Shown here: piece after piece, positions 14,836 through 23,098 of the stretch
How positions within the stretch are numbered: position 1 is the stretch's first letter
How the letters are laid out: each line of letters begins with the position of its first letter
Origin: JAGOTP01 sp964598725
GTDB lineage: Bacteria > Patescibacteriota > Patescibacteriia > 2-12-FULL-60-25
DNA length: 64,000 nt
Reading direction: 5' to 3'
NCBI GenBank assembly: GCA_964598725.1
Contig: CAZRCW010000002.1
Coordinates: 248,001-312,000, forward strand
Notes under the pieces: model-generated
What the model was told of the DNA's origin: nothing
The model's input: the letters and a program-made list of their open reading frames with translations, nothing else
Databases searched by the model: none
Made by a program: the position numbers and the translations under genes

Positions 14836-16515
14836 TTACCAGCTTCCTCCCCCACCGCCACCGAAGCCGCCCCCGGAAGAACCACCCGAGAAACCGGAGC
14901 CACCGCTTCCGCCACGTGTCTGATGGGTCATACCGGTCGAAACTGAATGGGAGACATGTGTCACAGCATGGATATACGCCATACTCGTCCAGTTGACCCC
15001 AGCCCCCTGGATATAGGATGGCGGCGGAACAAAGATCCCTTCAAATTGCTTTGCCCACTCCTTCTCAACCCCAAGAGCGACGGCGGCTGGCAAGAATTCA
15101 GCGAATTGCTCCGGCCGTTTCGCAGGCGCATCCGAAAAGGCTAATCGGTCTTTTTCGGTCACCATCAAGAACCGCTTGAACCCGATTACCCGCTCATGCA
15201 TCTCCGCGCCTGCCTGTGTCACCTTCGGCATCTGCCAACCAAAGAGACCAACAACAATGCCGAGCAGTACATATAACGGTGATCCAACAAAGAACGAGAA
15301 GGCGACGATTCCAAAAGCTAAGCCCAACCAACCCCCACGCACCGTTGCGGGATTCTTGAGGAACCAGCCACGTGTAACCATATCGTCGGTCACAAGCTTC
15401 ACCACTTTTTGATAGGCCATCCACTGAGAATTAGATGAACGAGCCGTCAGATCGGCTTGGGTTTGGCCACTGAAAACAGCATTCAAACTCTCTTCTTCGT
15501 ATGGCTGTAACGCACCTGCTGCTGGCAGTGTGAGGCGCGTATACAAAATCTGATCTGGATCTTCTGGGTTCTCTCCTTTCAGCTCAACCTTCGCGTACCC
15601 GCGCTTCGCTAGATCTAGCAACGTCGAGGTCATCGCTCGAGTTGACACCTCTTCATCAACCAAGCTTGCCATTAGCCCTGGTGTGAGACCATCAGGTGGT
15701 TCGTACTGCGGGATGATCACTCCACGACCGCGTGGATCACGTCCCCAGACGTACCAAATACCAACCATGACGAAACACAGTAGAATCGGTAATACGTCGA
15801 ACAGATTATCCTGTAAGAGATACCCCAGCTTCGTCAGCAATGACTCTTGATGAATGGCTCCTTTTGGAAATTCTAAAACCACCGTGAAGCCCTCGAGTGG
15901 ACTCAAGCGGGCGGGCGATTCAGCGATCAAGGCACCACCTGTGGTATCGTTGCGAAAAGAACAGGCCGTTTCCTCTGAGCCTACAGAGCCGGTAAAGCAC
16001 TTCTGACGGATAGTAGCCGGGCCAAAAAAGGTGAAACTCGCCTTTTGAATAGCGACCGGCCATTCATTACCCGTCACATTCCAGTACAACTCACTCGTAT
16101 CCGAAAAGAAGTTGATCGCTCGATCGGTTCGGTAGCGGATGACGTACCGATGCGTGCCCGTAATCGTCGTGTTCGCATCGCCAATCTTTAAACCGACATC
16201 CGGCCCTCGATCTGCCGCCTCCCAAGGGACTGTTTGACCATCCATCGTCACCGACTCGATCGTGTAATCAAGATCATATTTGAGCAATGAACGGGAGTAG
16301 CGCTCCGGAATGTTCCGCAAAATACCATGACGCTCTGTCGCACCAAAATCATAATCGATCGTTTCTTGAAGCGTCAGTCGTCGCTCAGGTGTGAGCGTGG
16401 CTTGAACGTCAAAGCGCTTGATCACTTCGGCGGCTAACGCACCTCGTCCCAGTCCGAAGACAACAGCAGACAGGAAGAGCGCTACGCCGATTTTTTGGAA
16501 CCACGAAAGAGTCAT
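14836..16515 (-). CDS. DUF2207 family membrane protein
   Basis: 559 residues. A signal peptide (about 1-28) is followed by an extracytoplasmic beta-rich DUF2207 domain (about 30-230), which opens EVIKRFDVQATLTPERRLTL. A transmembrane helix comes near residue 245 (VLPILLCFVMVGIWYVWG). The cytoplasmic region contains a winged-helix-like segment (STRAMTSTLLDLAKRGYAKV), then two more membrane helices near 400-430. The C-terminus is a Gly/Ser tail ending GGGGGGSW. The architecture is typical of DUF2207 proteins of unknown function in small-genome bacteria. The start at 16515 puts the signal peptide first. It diverges from the BASS gene. Confidence 0.85.
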   Translation of the reverse strand: MTLSWFQKIGVALFLSAVVFGLGRGALAAEVIKRFDVQATLTPERRLTLQETIDYDFGATERHGILRNIPERYSRSLLKYDLDYTIESVTMDGQTVPWEAADRGPDVGLKIGDANTTITGTHRYVIRYRTDRAINFFSDTSELYWNVTGNEWPVAIQKASFTFFGPATIRQKCFTGSVGSEETACSFRNDTTGGALIAESPARLSPLEGFTVVLEFPKGAIHQESLLTKLGYLLQDNLFDVLPILLCFVMVGIWYVWGRDPRGRGVIIPQYEPPDGLTPGLMASLVDEEVSTRAMTSTLLDLAKRGYAKVELKGENPEDPDQILYTRLTLPAAGALQPYEEESLNAVFSGQTQADLTARSSNSQWMAYQKVVKLVTDDMVTRGWFLKNPATVRGGWLGLAFGIVAFSFFVGSPLYVLLGIVVGLFGWQMPKVTQAGAEMHERVIGFKRFLMVTEKDRLAFSDAPAKRPEQFAEFLPAAVALGVEKEWAKQFEGIFVPPPSYIQGAGVNWTSMAYIHAVTHVSHSVSTGMTHQTRGGSGGSGFSGGSSGGGFGGGGGGSW

Positions 16516-16537
16516 ACGAGTAGTGTACAATATCTGC

Positions 16538-17497
16538 ATGACCTTGGGGTTGTTTCGTACGCACCTTCAACATTGGATCGCCGAGAATCAGATCGTTGCC
16601 GTTCTGATTGGCTTAGTATTCGGCCTCGTCTGGCCAGGGGCATTCGCTTGGATCAACAAGTTCTCGACCCCACTCCTCATGGCCGTGTTCTTCACGTCCA
16701 GTTTACGTTTATCCGTCCCCGATCTGCTCAAATACGCTAAGGATTGGCGGATGCTGACCATCGCGAACGTCTTCATGCTGGTTGTGATCCCGCTCGCCTT
16801 GTTCGTTCCTCTCCACTTCTTATCGCATGATTGGGCCCTCGCCTTCTTGATTGCGGGCGCCATGCCGACCGGCATGACGATCGCGCTGGTTGCAGAATTC
16901 TTCGGTGGCACACCTCCGCTTGCGCTCCTGATCACAGTTACTACCTCGCTCCTCGCACCGCTCGTCATTCCTCTCATCTTTCAAACCGCCATCGGTCAAT
17001 CCATCCCGATCCCGGTTGGCTCGATGATGTGGTCCTTGTTCATCAGCATCGTCGTCCCCTTTCTCATCGCTGTGATCGTTCAGCGCCAGGTACCAAAGCT
17101 CATTCAACGCAACGACAGCCGATTACGCGTCCTGTCGGTTATCCTTTTCGGCCTACTTGTGACCGGGATCACTGCCGATACAACCGGATCATCTCTTCCC
17201 GCCTTCCATCTCCAAGACATTCTTCTCGTTCTCGCTGGAACCGTTTGGATGGGGCTCCTCACCTGGGCCGCCTACCACCTCATCTCGTGGCGGACGAAAG
17301 GTGAACGCCTGACGGTTGCGCTCTGTATGGTGTATATTAACAACACTCTCGCTTTGTTCATTGCCAATCGCTATTTCAAAGACCATGGCGCCGTAGCGCG
17401 TGTCGTTATCATCTTGCTCGTCCTAAACCTGCTCCTTCTTCCGATCAAAGCAGCCGCACATTCGTTCCTTAAACCGTCCCGTCACGCCCTTTCTTGA
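16538..17497 (+). CDS. Bile acid:sodium symporter (BASS) family transporter
   Basis: 319 residues with about nine or ten membrane helices. Characteristic stretches are FGLVWPGAFAWINKFSTPLL, AGAMPTGMTIALVAEFFGGTPPL (the Pro/Gly-broken crossing helix) and the C-terminal pseudo-repeat TVALCMVYINNTLALFIANR. Members import organic acids or related anions with Na+. The substrate here is unknown; the following dehydrogenase hints at a hydroxy- or keto-acid. The -10 TACAAT (16526-16531) ends 6 bases before the ATG, so the mRNA is leaderless. One base separates its stop from the next start. Confidence 0.85.
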   Translation: MTLGLFRTHLQHWIAENQIVAVLIGLVFGLVWPGAFAWINKFSTPLLMAVFFTSSLRLSVPDLLKYAKDWRMLTIANVFMLVVIPLALFVPLHFLSHDWALAFLIAGAMPTGMTIALVAEFFGGTPPLALLITVTTSLLAPLVIPLIFQTAIGQSIPIPVGSMMWSLFISIVVPFLIAVIVQRQVPKLIQRNDSRLRVLSVILFGLLVTGITADTTGSSLPAFHLQDILLVLAGTVWMGLLTWAAYHLISWRTKGERLTVALCMVYINNTLALFIANRYFKDHGAVARVVIILLVLNLLLLPIKAAAHSFLKPSRHALS

Positions 17498-17498
17498 T

Positions 17499-18503
17499 AT
17501 GCCCCGCACCACTTCCAAAGCTCCTATCGTGTTTGTCACACGCCGTATTCCGGATGAAGGGTTGAATCTCCTCAAGGAACAAGGTTACACCGTAAAAGTC
17601 TATGGCAAGAATCAAGCGATCACGCGTAGCGAGCTCCTGACTCAAGTAAAGGGTGTTGATGCACTACTCCCCCTGTTAACCGATAAGATCGATGCAGCTG
17701 TCCTGAAGGCAGCCGGACCATCGCTCAAGATCATTGCAAATTACGCGGTTGGGTTCGATAACATCGATCTCGCTGCCGCTAAACAAGCGAATATTCCGGT
17801 TACGAACGCTCCAGCGCCAGAAGTGAGTGAAAGTGTAGCTGAACACACCATCGCGCTTATGCTCGCCCTCGCGCATCGTGTAGTTGAGTCGGATGTGTTT
17901 GCGCGCTCCGGGAAGTACAAGGGTTGGTCGCCTGATCTTTACGTTGGAACGGATCTTCGCAACAAAACGCTCGGTATCATTGGCTTAGGCCGCATTGGGT
18001 ATGCCGTCGGACGTCGAGCGGTACTGGGTCTTGGCATGAAATGTGTCTACAACACGCCTCGTCGTGATTCCGGCTTTGAACAAGAAGTTGGCGGAAAGCT
18101 CGTACCCCTCGATCGCTTACTCGAAGAGGCGGACGTCATCAGCGTTCACGTTCCCCTCCTCCCCTCTACCCGACACCTGCTTTCGACCGACGCCTTTAGC
18201 TTGATGAAAAAGACGGCGTTCGTCGTGAACACCGCCCGCGGGCCAATCATTGATGAAAAAGCCTTGCTCCGTGCGTTAAAAACCCAGCGGATCGCCGGGG
18301 CCGCCCTGGACGTCTTTGAATGCGAGCCAGCGATCGACTGTGACCTGACGGACAAGCTCTCGCTCGCCAAGTTCCCGAACGTGATCATGACCCCGCATAC
18401 CGCCTCGGGCACGATTGAAGCCCGCCAAGCCATGGGACGCTTAGCAGCTCAGAATATCATCGCTGTTTTGTCAGGCAGAGCTCCATTGACCCCCGCAGCC
18501 TAA
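17499..18503 (+). CDS. D-2-hydroxyacid dehydrogenase (glyoxylate/hydroxypyruvate reductase type)
   Basis: NAD(P)-dependent reduction of a 2-keto acid to a D-hydroxy acid. The 334-residue protein has an N-terminal substrate-binding half, then the Rossmann motif GIIGLGRIGYAVGR (about 155). The catalytic triad follows: Arg in NTARGPIID, Glu in DVFECEP and His in MTPHTASGT. The closest families are GhrB/GyaR; a phosphoglycerate dehydrogenase is less likely because the C-terminal regulatory domain is missing. It is in one transcription unit with the BASS transporter, one base apart, which suggests uptake or export of its substrate. Confidence 0.88.
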   Translation: MPRTTSKAPIVFVTRRIPDEGLNLLKEQGYTVKVYGKNQAITRSELLTQVKGVDALLPLLTDKIDAAVLKAAGPSLKIIANYAVGFDNIDLAAAKQANIPVTNAPAPEVSESVAEHTIALMLALAHRVVESDVFARSGKYKGWSPDLYVGTDLRNKTLGIIGLGRIGYAVGRRAVLGLGMKCVYNTPRRDSGFEQEVGGKLVPLDRLLEEADVISVHVPLLPSTRHLLSTDAFSLMKKTAFVVNTARGPIIDEKALLRALKTQRIAGAALDVFECEPAIDCDLTDKLSLAKFPNVIMTPHTASGTIEARQAMGRLAAQNIIAVLSGRAPLTPAA

Positions 18504-18517
18504 GAAGGAATGGAGGA

Positions 18518-19546
18518 TTACGCGGCCTCGTTCGCCGATGGAGCCGATGGCCACTGAGTACGACGAACTGCCTGTAAGGCTCGCTGTGCAGCTTCAATTT
18601 GCGCACGTTTATCTGGTGTTATTAAACGTTCACGAGCACCCTGCGCGATCAAATGACCAAGTTCCTCCTCTTGTCGATCCTGGATCTCACGGTGCTTAGC
18701 CTGATCCATTGTCATGGTATTTCTTGCGATTGTTGTTACTTGAGGCGGTCGACTGATTGTCTGAGCTGGAATTTCCTCAATATCCCCATCGTCTAAATCA
18801 AGGTACGGGATATCTTCCTCGCTCACGTCCGCTGGTCGCTGTGCCGCTTCCATGAGTTGGGCTAATGGAATCGGCCGAGGCGCTTCACCGGTTACGACTA
18901 CACGCGGACGATTGGTCGTTTTTGCTTGAGCTTCTTGCGCTTCACGCTCCTCGCGAGCCCGAATCTGTTGTTCGAGCGGATGACGGAGCGCTGGATTTGC
19001 CTTGAGACGCGCTTCTTGTTCTGCGCGACGAACGTCATCCGCTCTCTTCTGCTGAAGTCTGTAGGTATTGATGACACTCGCTTCCGTCTGCATCCGTTCA
19101 CGTTCCGCCTGTTGTGCCATCGTTAACCGCGGAGGCAAGGGACTTAAAGAACGAGGCACCTCTCTTGGAGCAACTTCTCTTGAGGGCGATTCCCAAGCTG
19201 GAGTCGACGTCTGTGACTGAACGGACACCGATACCGTTGGATCATTCTCTAGCCCTCGTCGGTAGGCTTGATTCACTTCTTCAACATCGTGTTTCATGTG
19301 CTCACCCGGACGCGCCGCTGCTTTCGCACGTAATGCGCTCTCTGAAAAAACAACTGTTTTGTCATTTGAATGTGACCTTCCTTCCGCAAGTGACTCCCTC
19401 TCTCTCGGTTCCGCTTGAAGAAAATCCGAATCAAATGGCACTTCTGGCGGTCGATCATTCGCCGGCCTAGAGCGCACAGCTGACTCATCAGGCGACGGCA
19501 TGGAAGGAACGATCCTAGGCTGTGTCGCCTCAAACATGTTTCTCAT
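18518..19546 (-). CDS. Hypothetical disordered, Arg/Glu/Pro-rich protein
   Basis: 342 residues, starting MRNMFEATQPRIVPSMPSPD. Low-complexity Pro/Ser/Arg segments alternate with long charged helices (RADDVRRAEQEARLKANP, then EEREAQEAQAK) and one acidic patch (EEDIPYLDLDDGDIEEIPA). There is no enzyme motif, signal or membrane helix. A TATTCT -10 ends about 10 bases before the ATG. It converges with the hydroxyacid dehydrogenase. It resembles the other large disordered protein at 10301-11560 in composition only. Confidence 0.65.
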   Translation of the reverse strand: MRNMFEATQPRIVPSMPSPDESAVRSRPANDRPPEVPFDSDFLQAEPRERESLAEGRSHSNDKTVVFSESALRAKAAARPGEHMKHDVEEVNQAYRRGLENDPTVSVSVQSQTSTPAWESPSREVAPREVPRSLSPLPPRLTMAQQAERERMQTEASVINTYRLQQKRADDVRRAEQEARLKANPALRHPLEQQIRAREEREAQEAQAKTTNRPRVVVTGEAPRPIPLAQLMEAAQRPADVSEEDIPYLDLDDGDIEEIPAQTISRPPQVTTIARNTMTMDQAKHREIQDRQEEELGHLIAQGARERLITPDKRAQIEAAQRALQAVRRTQWPSAPSANEAA

Positions 19547-19642
19547 AACTGGTTATAGAATAGCATTTTCCGGCTGATCCGCGGGCGGCTATTTATCCCC
19601 ATCTCGATAAACATCATCTTCATTGAGGTTACCACAGAAGAG

Positions 19643-19671
19643 TTGCTGTTTTCTCGTCTATTTGTTACGCT
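19643..19671 (+). promoter_or_regulatory. Promoter of tRNA-Ala
   Basis: TTGCTG (19643-19648), 17 bases, TACGCT (19666-19671), 28 bases before the mature tRNA. Confidence 0.6.
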
Positions 19672-19699
19672 TCGGCGCGTTAGTGATTCCACTTCAAGA

Positions 19700-19775
19700 G
19701 GGCCCTTAGCTCATTTGGTAGAGCACCTGCTTTGCAAGCAGGGGGTGGCCGGTTCGAGCCCGGCAGGGTCCACCA
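19700..19775 (+). tRNA. tRNA-Ala (anticodon TGC)
   Basis: Standard cloverleaf: D-arm GCTC-ATTTGGTA-GAGC, anticodon arm CCTGC-TTTGCAA-GCAGG giving TGC, T-arm CCGG-TTCGAGC-CCGG, discriminator A and encoded CCA. A perfect terminator follows. Confidence 0.97.
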
Positions 19776-19777
19776 TT

Positions 19778-19806
19778 AAAAGACACTCCTCAGCGGAGTG
19801 TCTTTT
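19778..19806 (+). terminator. Terminator after tRNA-Ala
   Basis: The 12-bp stem AAAAGACACTCC / GGAGTGTCTTTT has a 5-base loop. The T-rich tail leads directly into the TATACT -10 of the next gene. Confidence 0.9.
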
Positions 19807-19824
19807 ATATATACTAAGAACACT

Positions 19825-20163
19825 ATGCCAAAAGAACGTTTTGATGCTGCAAGTATCACGACTACACATTTTACTGAGCCCGGAGTCATCCTGGCCACTG
19901 AAGCTGAACGGGACTTTTCTGAAAAAGTCTCTGATTGTCAGAGCTTCGAAGCTTTATTTGCCCTTCTCCGAACAAAAGCAGATGGCATTCAAGGGACTAG
20001 TCGGATATACCCACCGGAGGAAGTTATTACACGGATTGAGAGAGTCAGAAATGGGCACGATGTACTTCAACGTGTAACTCGTACTTTTGGCATTAACAGC
20101 AAGGTCGAAGAACTGCTACAGACAGATAAGACGTTTGCAAAGCGCGTCCTAAATCGGAAATAG
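19825..20163 (+). CDS. Small hypothetical protein
   Basis: 112 residues (MPKERFDAASITTTHFTEPG), helical and charged in the second half (EEVITRIERVRNGHDVLQRV), with no signal or known domain. A TATACT -10 (19810-19815) ends 9 bases before the ATG; the mRNA is probably leaderless. It is followed by about 85 bases without coding potential and a terminator at 20250-20276. Confidence 0.6.
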   Translation: MPKERFDAASITTTHFTEPGVILATEAERDFSEKVSDCQSFEALFALLRTKADGIQGTSRIYPPEEVITRIERVRNGHDVLQRVTRTFGINSKVEELLQTDKTFAKRVLNRK

Positions 20164-20249
20164 AGCACTACAGCTATACGACCATCGCTAGCTGCCTCGG
20201 CTCTAAAACAATCCGGTTCCAAAATTGGTCGGTGTGGTCCACCAGCATC

Positions 20250-20276
20250 AGACACTTCGATAAGAAGTGTCTTTTA
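20250..20276 (+). terminator. Intrinsic terminator
   Basis: The 9-bp stem AGACACTTC / GAAGTGTCT has a 5-base loop and a TTTTATT tail. Confidence 0.85.
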
Positions 20277-20363
20277 TTATTTTCAATTCGTTACTAAAAG
20301 CAAAGCGCGCACCCGTGGGCGGCTGAACGAGTGCGTTCTTTGCCGTCCCGCGGATGCGCGAGA

Positions 20364-20687
20364 TCACCTCCTCTTTCTCGGCTCCCTGAGAACCGCGTCA
20401 TGAGCGACGAGCTGCCCAGTCTGCAGACGCATGATGGCGATATCTGCCTGGAAGGCGTAGTACTCGCAACAGACGCGCCCGAGACCGTCGTAACCGGCGC
20501 TGGGCGTGATGCCGATACGCATGTCTCCGACCTGCACCGGCGTAGACTCGTCGCCAACGACCAGCGGCAGGCCCAGACGAGCCGTCTCCGCTCGAATCAG
20601 CTCCTCCTCCGGAAGGCTAGCCTTGATGACGACGCGTTGTACGATCGTCTTCCTATACCCAATCTCGATCCGTACTCTTACACTCAC
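20364..20687 (-). CDS. Hypothetical protein in a Shine-Dalgarno cassette
   Basis: 107 residues starting at a GTG (MSVRVRIEIGYRKTIVQRVV), which is preceded at 5 bases by GGAGGG. An upstream in-frame TTG is less likely because the Shine-Dalgarno site would lie inside the frame. The predicted fold is beta-rich (VQVGDMRIGITPSAGYDG), with two adjacent Cys residues (RVCCEYYAF). Upstream on the same strand are TTGACT-N16-TATCAT and a leader of about 50 bases with a TGGCA/TGCCA stem-loop. This matches the cassettes at 3900 and 26479. Function unknown; probably acquired. Confidence 0.6.
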   Translation of the reverse strand: MSVRVRIEIGYRKTIVQRVVIKASLPEEELIRAETARLGLPLVVGDESTPVQVGDMRIGITPSAGYDGLGRVCCEYYAFQADIAIMRLQTGQLVAHDAVLREPRKRR

Positions 20688-20806
20688 ACGTTTACCCTCC
20701 AATCAGAGAAGTGGCATTCTGCCACAGAACGTCGTTTCCGACATAATATGATACTAAAAACCCTCTGGTAGTCAAGCAATGTAGCGCGGATGCGTGCCCA
20801 GAAAAG

Positions 20807-20838
20807 AAAAGAAGCTTACGCTTTTGTAAGCTTCTTTT
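20807..20838. terminator. Terminator of the Ig-like protein gene
   Basis: A 13-bp perfect stem (AAAAGAAGCTTAC / GTAAGCTTCTTTT) with a 6-base loop. It is usable on both strands. Confidence 0.85.
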
Positions 20839-20863
20839 CCACACACCGTTTGTTTCTTTATAA

Positions 20864-22459
20864 CTAGCGTGGCAACACATCGCTTGGGAACACTGCTGTA
20901 CTCTGCGCTCCATTCACACTGTAATCCCCTGACCGATCGACATCCGCTCCAAAGCGATAATCCATGTAGAAGGCATCGGAAACATCATCCGTCTGGCGGG
21001 CCCAGAATGGTCCGTAGAGCGCTTGGGCCACCGCTTCGGTCTTCACCCAACGTAGACGACGATCCGAATCAACAGCGTAGACACGAGGGTCGGTCGCGAA
21101 CTTCACCAATCGTGAGCCTGGGCGGTAGGTCAGGTTCGCACCGAGCGGAATATCGGCCAATTCACGTGGAGCAACGATGCGGACGCGCGAGAAGTCAGGG
21201 AACCAAGTGAAGTAAACCTTTGGATTCGGAAAAGAATGACGACGACCATCAGCACCGACGTAATACACTGTGGTGTCGAACTGCGTATCTGGGTTCCCAT
21301 CATCCTGCAATTTGATCAGATCGTGTACTTGCACGCCAATCAAGTCGATGCGGCGCAGACGATTCGAGAGATCTGGATCAATCGAGGCCGAGACAACTGG
21401 CTGAGCTGGACGAATGTTGATGGTACGTTCCGCGCGAACCAAGCGATTGGATTGATCACGCACTTGAACGGTGAACGTGAAGATTCCGTATTGATTAGCG
21501 TAACCGGACAATTGACCGCTTGAAGAGAAGCTCAACCCTGTAGGGATATTTCCCGAGGCGATACTCCATTCAAATGGCGATTGACCACCGGACAAACTCA
21601 GCGGGCCGGCTGAGTAGTAACTCCCGATCGTTCCATCTGGGAAACCGCTCGTAATCGCAAACGGCGTCGTAGCCGGCGGTGCAATGACCTCGTCCTTTGG
21701 AAGAATCTGTAGTTTGAACAAGTTTGTGTACTGAAGCCCAGCGACATCACGGACACGGACCGTAGCTTGCACTAAATAGACTCCGGCCGCTGTCGGCGTT
21801 CCCCGAACCGCTCCATTCTCATTTGCTGTTAGTCCGTTCGGGAGCTGAGAGATTTCCCACACATAGCGCGCTCCCGCTGGCCCGCCAATTGCGCCAAAAT
21901 CTTGTTGGTAACTCGTCCCAACACGACCCGATGGCAGGTCTTGGGCGGTTGTAATTCCAAGCGTCATCGCCGTAGTCGTTGCCGGCTGTTCGGGTGGCTT
22001 CACACCATCCCCAACAATATTCAACGTAAACTGACTGACTCCGTTTAGACCATCTTTGCCAAAGTTCAAACGGAAAAGCGAAGAACCAATCGCCGTCGGG
22101 ACACCTCGAATAATGCCTTGTGCTTCATCCAGCGTTAAGCCGGGAGGTAACGTTCCCTGCTCCAACACCCAACGCGTTCCCGCACCGGTACTGGCGTACA
22201 GCATCGTTTTATATTCTCGTCCAACGTAACCATCAGGCAGACGTGGATCCATCGTCAGAGTTGCCGCTGGAGCCTGAACGATTACTGGCGTTTCTGGTTG
22301 AGTAGGAACAACTTGCTGCTGAACCTGTTCTGGCGGCAGATTCCAAACACGCCAATCGTAGTCGTAATAACCGAGCGCATAAGCGGCGAGGCCGGTTGCA
22401 AGCGCGGCGGATGACACGAGGAAGACTTTCGTCTGGGTGGAGATGGAAGTTTGGACCAT
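20864..22459 (-). CDS. Surface protein with Ig-like repeats and a C-terminal FPN/YFTWF domain
   Basis: 531 residues. An N-terminal membrane anchor (VFLVSSAALATGLAAYALGY) and a Gln/Pro linker are followed by three putative Ig-like (He_PIG-type) repeats of about 90-100 residues. Each repeat has the signature of a short Leu-Pro-x-Gly-Leu turn followed by a Gly-x-Pro-x-Ala-Gly turn (LPPGLTLDEAQGIIRGVPTA, LPNGLTANENGAVRGTPTAA, IPTGLSFSSSGQLSGYANQY). The last 136 residues (from YYVGADGRRHSFPN) match the N-terminal domain of the beta-helix protein at 28062-29708. The start at 22459 precedes the anchor. Probably cell-surface exposed. Confidence 0.8.
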   Translation of the reverse strand: MVQTSISTQTKVFLVSSAALATGLAAYALGYYDYDWRVWNLPPEQVQQQVVPTQPETPVIVQAPAATLTMDPRLPDGYVGREYKTMLYASTGAGTRWVLEQGTLPPGLTLDEAQGIIRGVPTAIGSSLFRLNFGKDGLNGVSQFTLNIVGDGVKPPEQPATTTAMTLGITTAQDLPSGRVGTSYQQDFGAIGGPAGARYVWEISQLPNGLTANENGAVRGTPTAAGVYLVQATVRVRDVAGLQYTNLFKLQILPKDEVIAPPATTPFAITSGFPDGTIGSYYSAGPLSLSGGQSPFEWSIASGNIPTGLSFSSSGQLSGYANQYGIFTFTVQVRDQSNRLVRAERTINIRPAQPVVSASIDPDLSNRLRRIDLIGVQVHDLIKLQDDGNPDTQFDTTVYYVGADGRRHSFPNPKVYFTWFPDFSRVRIVAPRELADIPLGANLTYRPGSRLVKFATDPRVYAVDSDRRLRWVKTEAVAQALYGPFWARQTDDVSDAFYMDYRFGADVDRSGDYSVNGAQSTAVFPSDVLPR

Positions 22460-22530
22460 AGAGAATCCAGAAAGGACCAAGAGGGAATGAGGTTGCAGGA
22501 AGTATACCAAAGAACGTACCATATGGGCAT

Positions 22531-23031
22531 ATGAATACCTCCTTCAAGTGTTGTGGTTCAGCCCGCGATATCGGTTTACTTGCCCTTCGCGTTGGCGTCG
22601 GTGCAATTCTTATCATGCACGGGTACGGTAAATTGTTTGGGGGCGCGCCTGGCATGGACATGTTCACCGGCATGGTGACCGGTCTCGGCTTCCCAGCTCC
22701 AGCCCTCTTCGCCTACGCCGCTGCATTAACGGAGTTTGTTGGTGGCATCGCGATCTTGCTCGGTCTTTTCACCAGCGTCGCTTCCGTCTTGGCAGCGATC
22801 GTCATGTTGGTCGCCTTGTTCATGGTCAAGAAGTTCAGCTTCCCAGCTGCGGATATTGACCTCTCGCTCCTCCTCTCACTCGTCGCCATCTTCTGCTTGG
22901 GCGCCGGCCGCTACAGCCTCGCCGCTGCATTCAAAATGAATGACGGTGGCTGCTGCGGGAACGGAACCTGCTGCGGTTCGGATAAAGACGACGCGCTCGT
23001 TGAGGAAAAGCTGCACAACCACAAGAAATAA
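22531..23031 (+). CDS. DoxX family membrane protein with Cys-rich tail
   Basis: 166 residues with four membrane helices typical of DoxX. MHGYGKLFGG in helix 1-2 and FVGGIAILLGLFTS are family hallmarks. DoxX proteins are linked to oxidoreductase or thiosulfate:quinone chemistry, but the exact role is often unknown. The C-terminal tail carries GGCCGNGTCCGSD, two Cys pairs suited to binding a metal ion, and the N-terminus has KCCGS. A TACCAT -10 ends 8 bases before the ATG (probably leaderless). It diverges from the Ig-like gene. Confidence 0.85.
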   Translation: MNTSFKCCGSARDIGLLALRVGVGAILIMHGYGKLFGGAPGMDMFTGMVTGLGFPAPALFAYAAALTEFVGGIAILLGLFTSVASVLAAIVMLVALFMVKKFSFPAADIDLSLLLSLVAIFCLGAGRYSLAAAFKMNDGGCCGNGTCCGSDKDDALVEEKLHNHKK

Positions 23032-23046
23032 GATCCTTTACGGATA

Positions 23047-23077
23047 GAAAAACAGCGAGCTTGGCTCGCTGTTTTTC
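23047..23077 (+). terminator. Terminator after DoxX gene
   Basis: The stem AAAAACAGCGAGC / GCTCGCTGTTTTT has a 3-base loop. It is bidirectional and is shared with the convergent femAB-like gene. Confidence 0.9.
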
Positions 23078-23098
23078 TATTTCCCTTGAAGGATGATT

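Noticed and set aside
14836..14935. Gly/Ser repeat at the end of the DUF2207 protein as a RiPP core
   Set aside because: Gly-rich tails are typical of DUF2207 proteins and no modifying enzyme is near.
20164..20249. A possible tRNA relic ending TCCACCA near 20240
   Set aside because: No D-arm, anticodon arm or T-arm pairing can be made; it is probably just intergenic DNA before a terminator.
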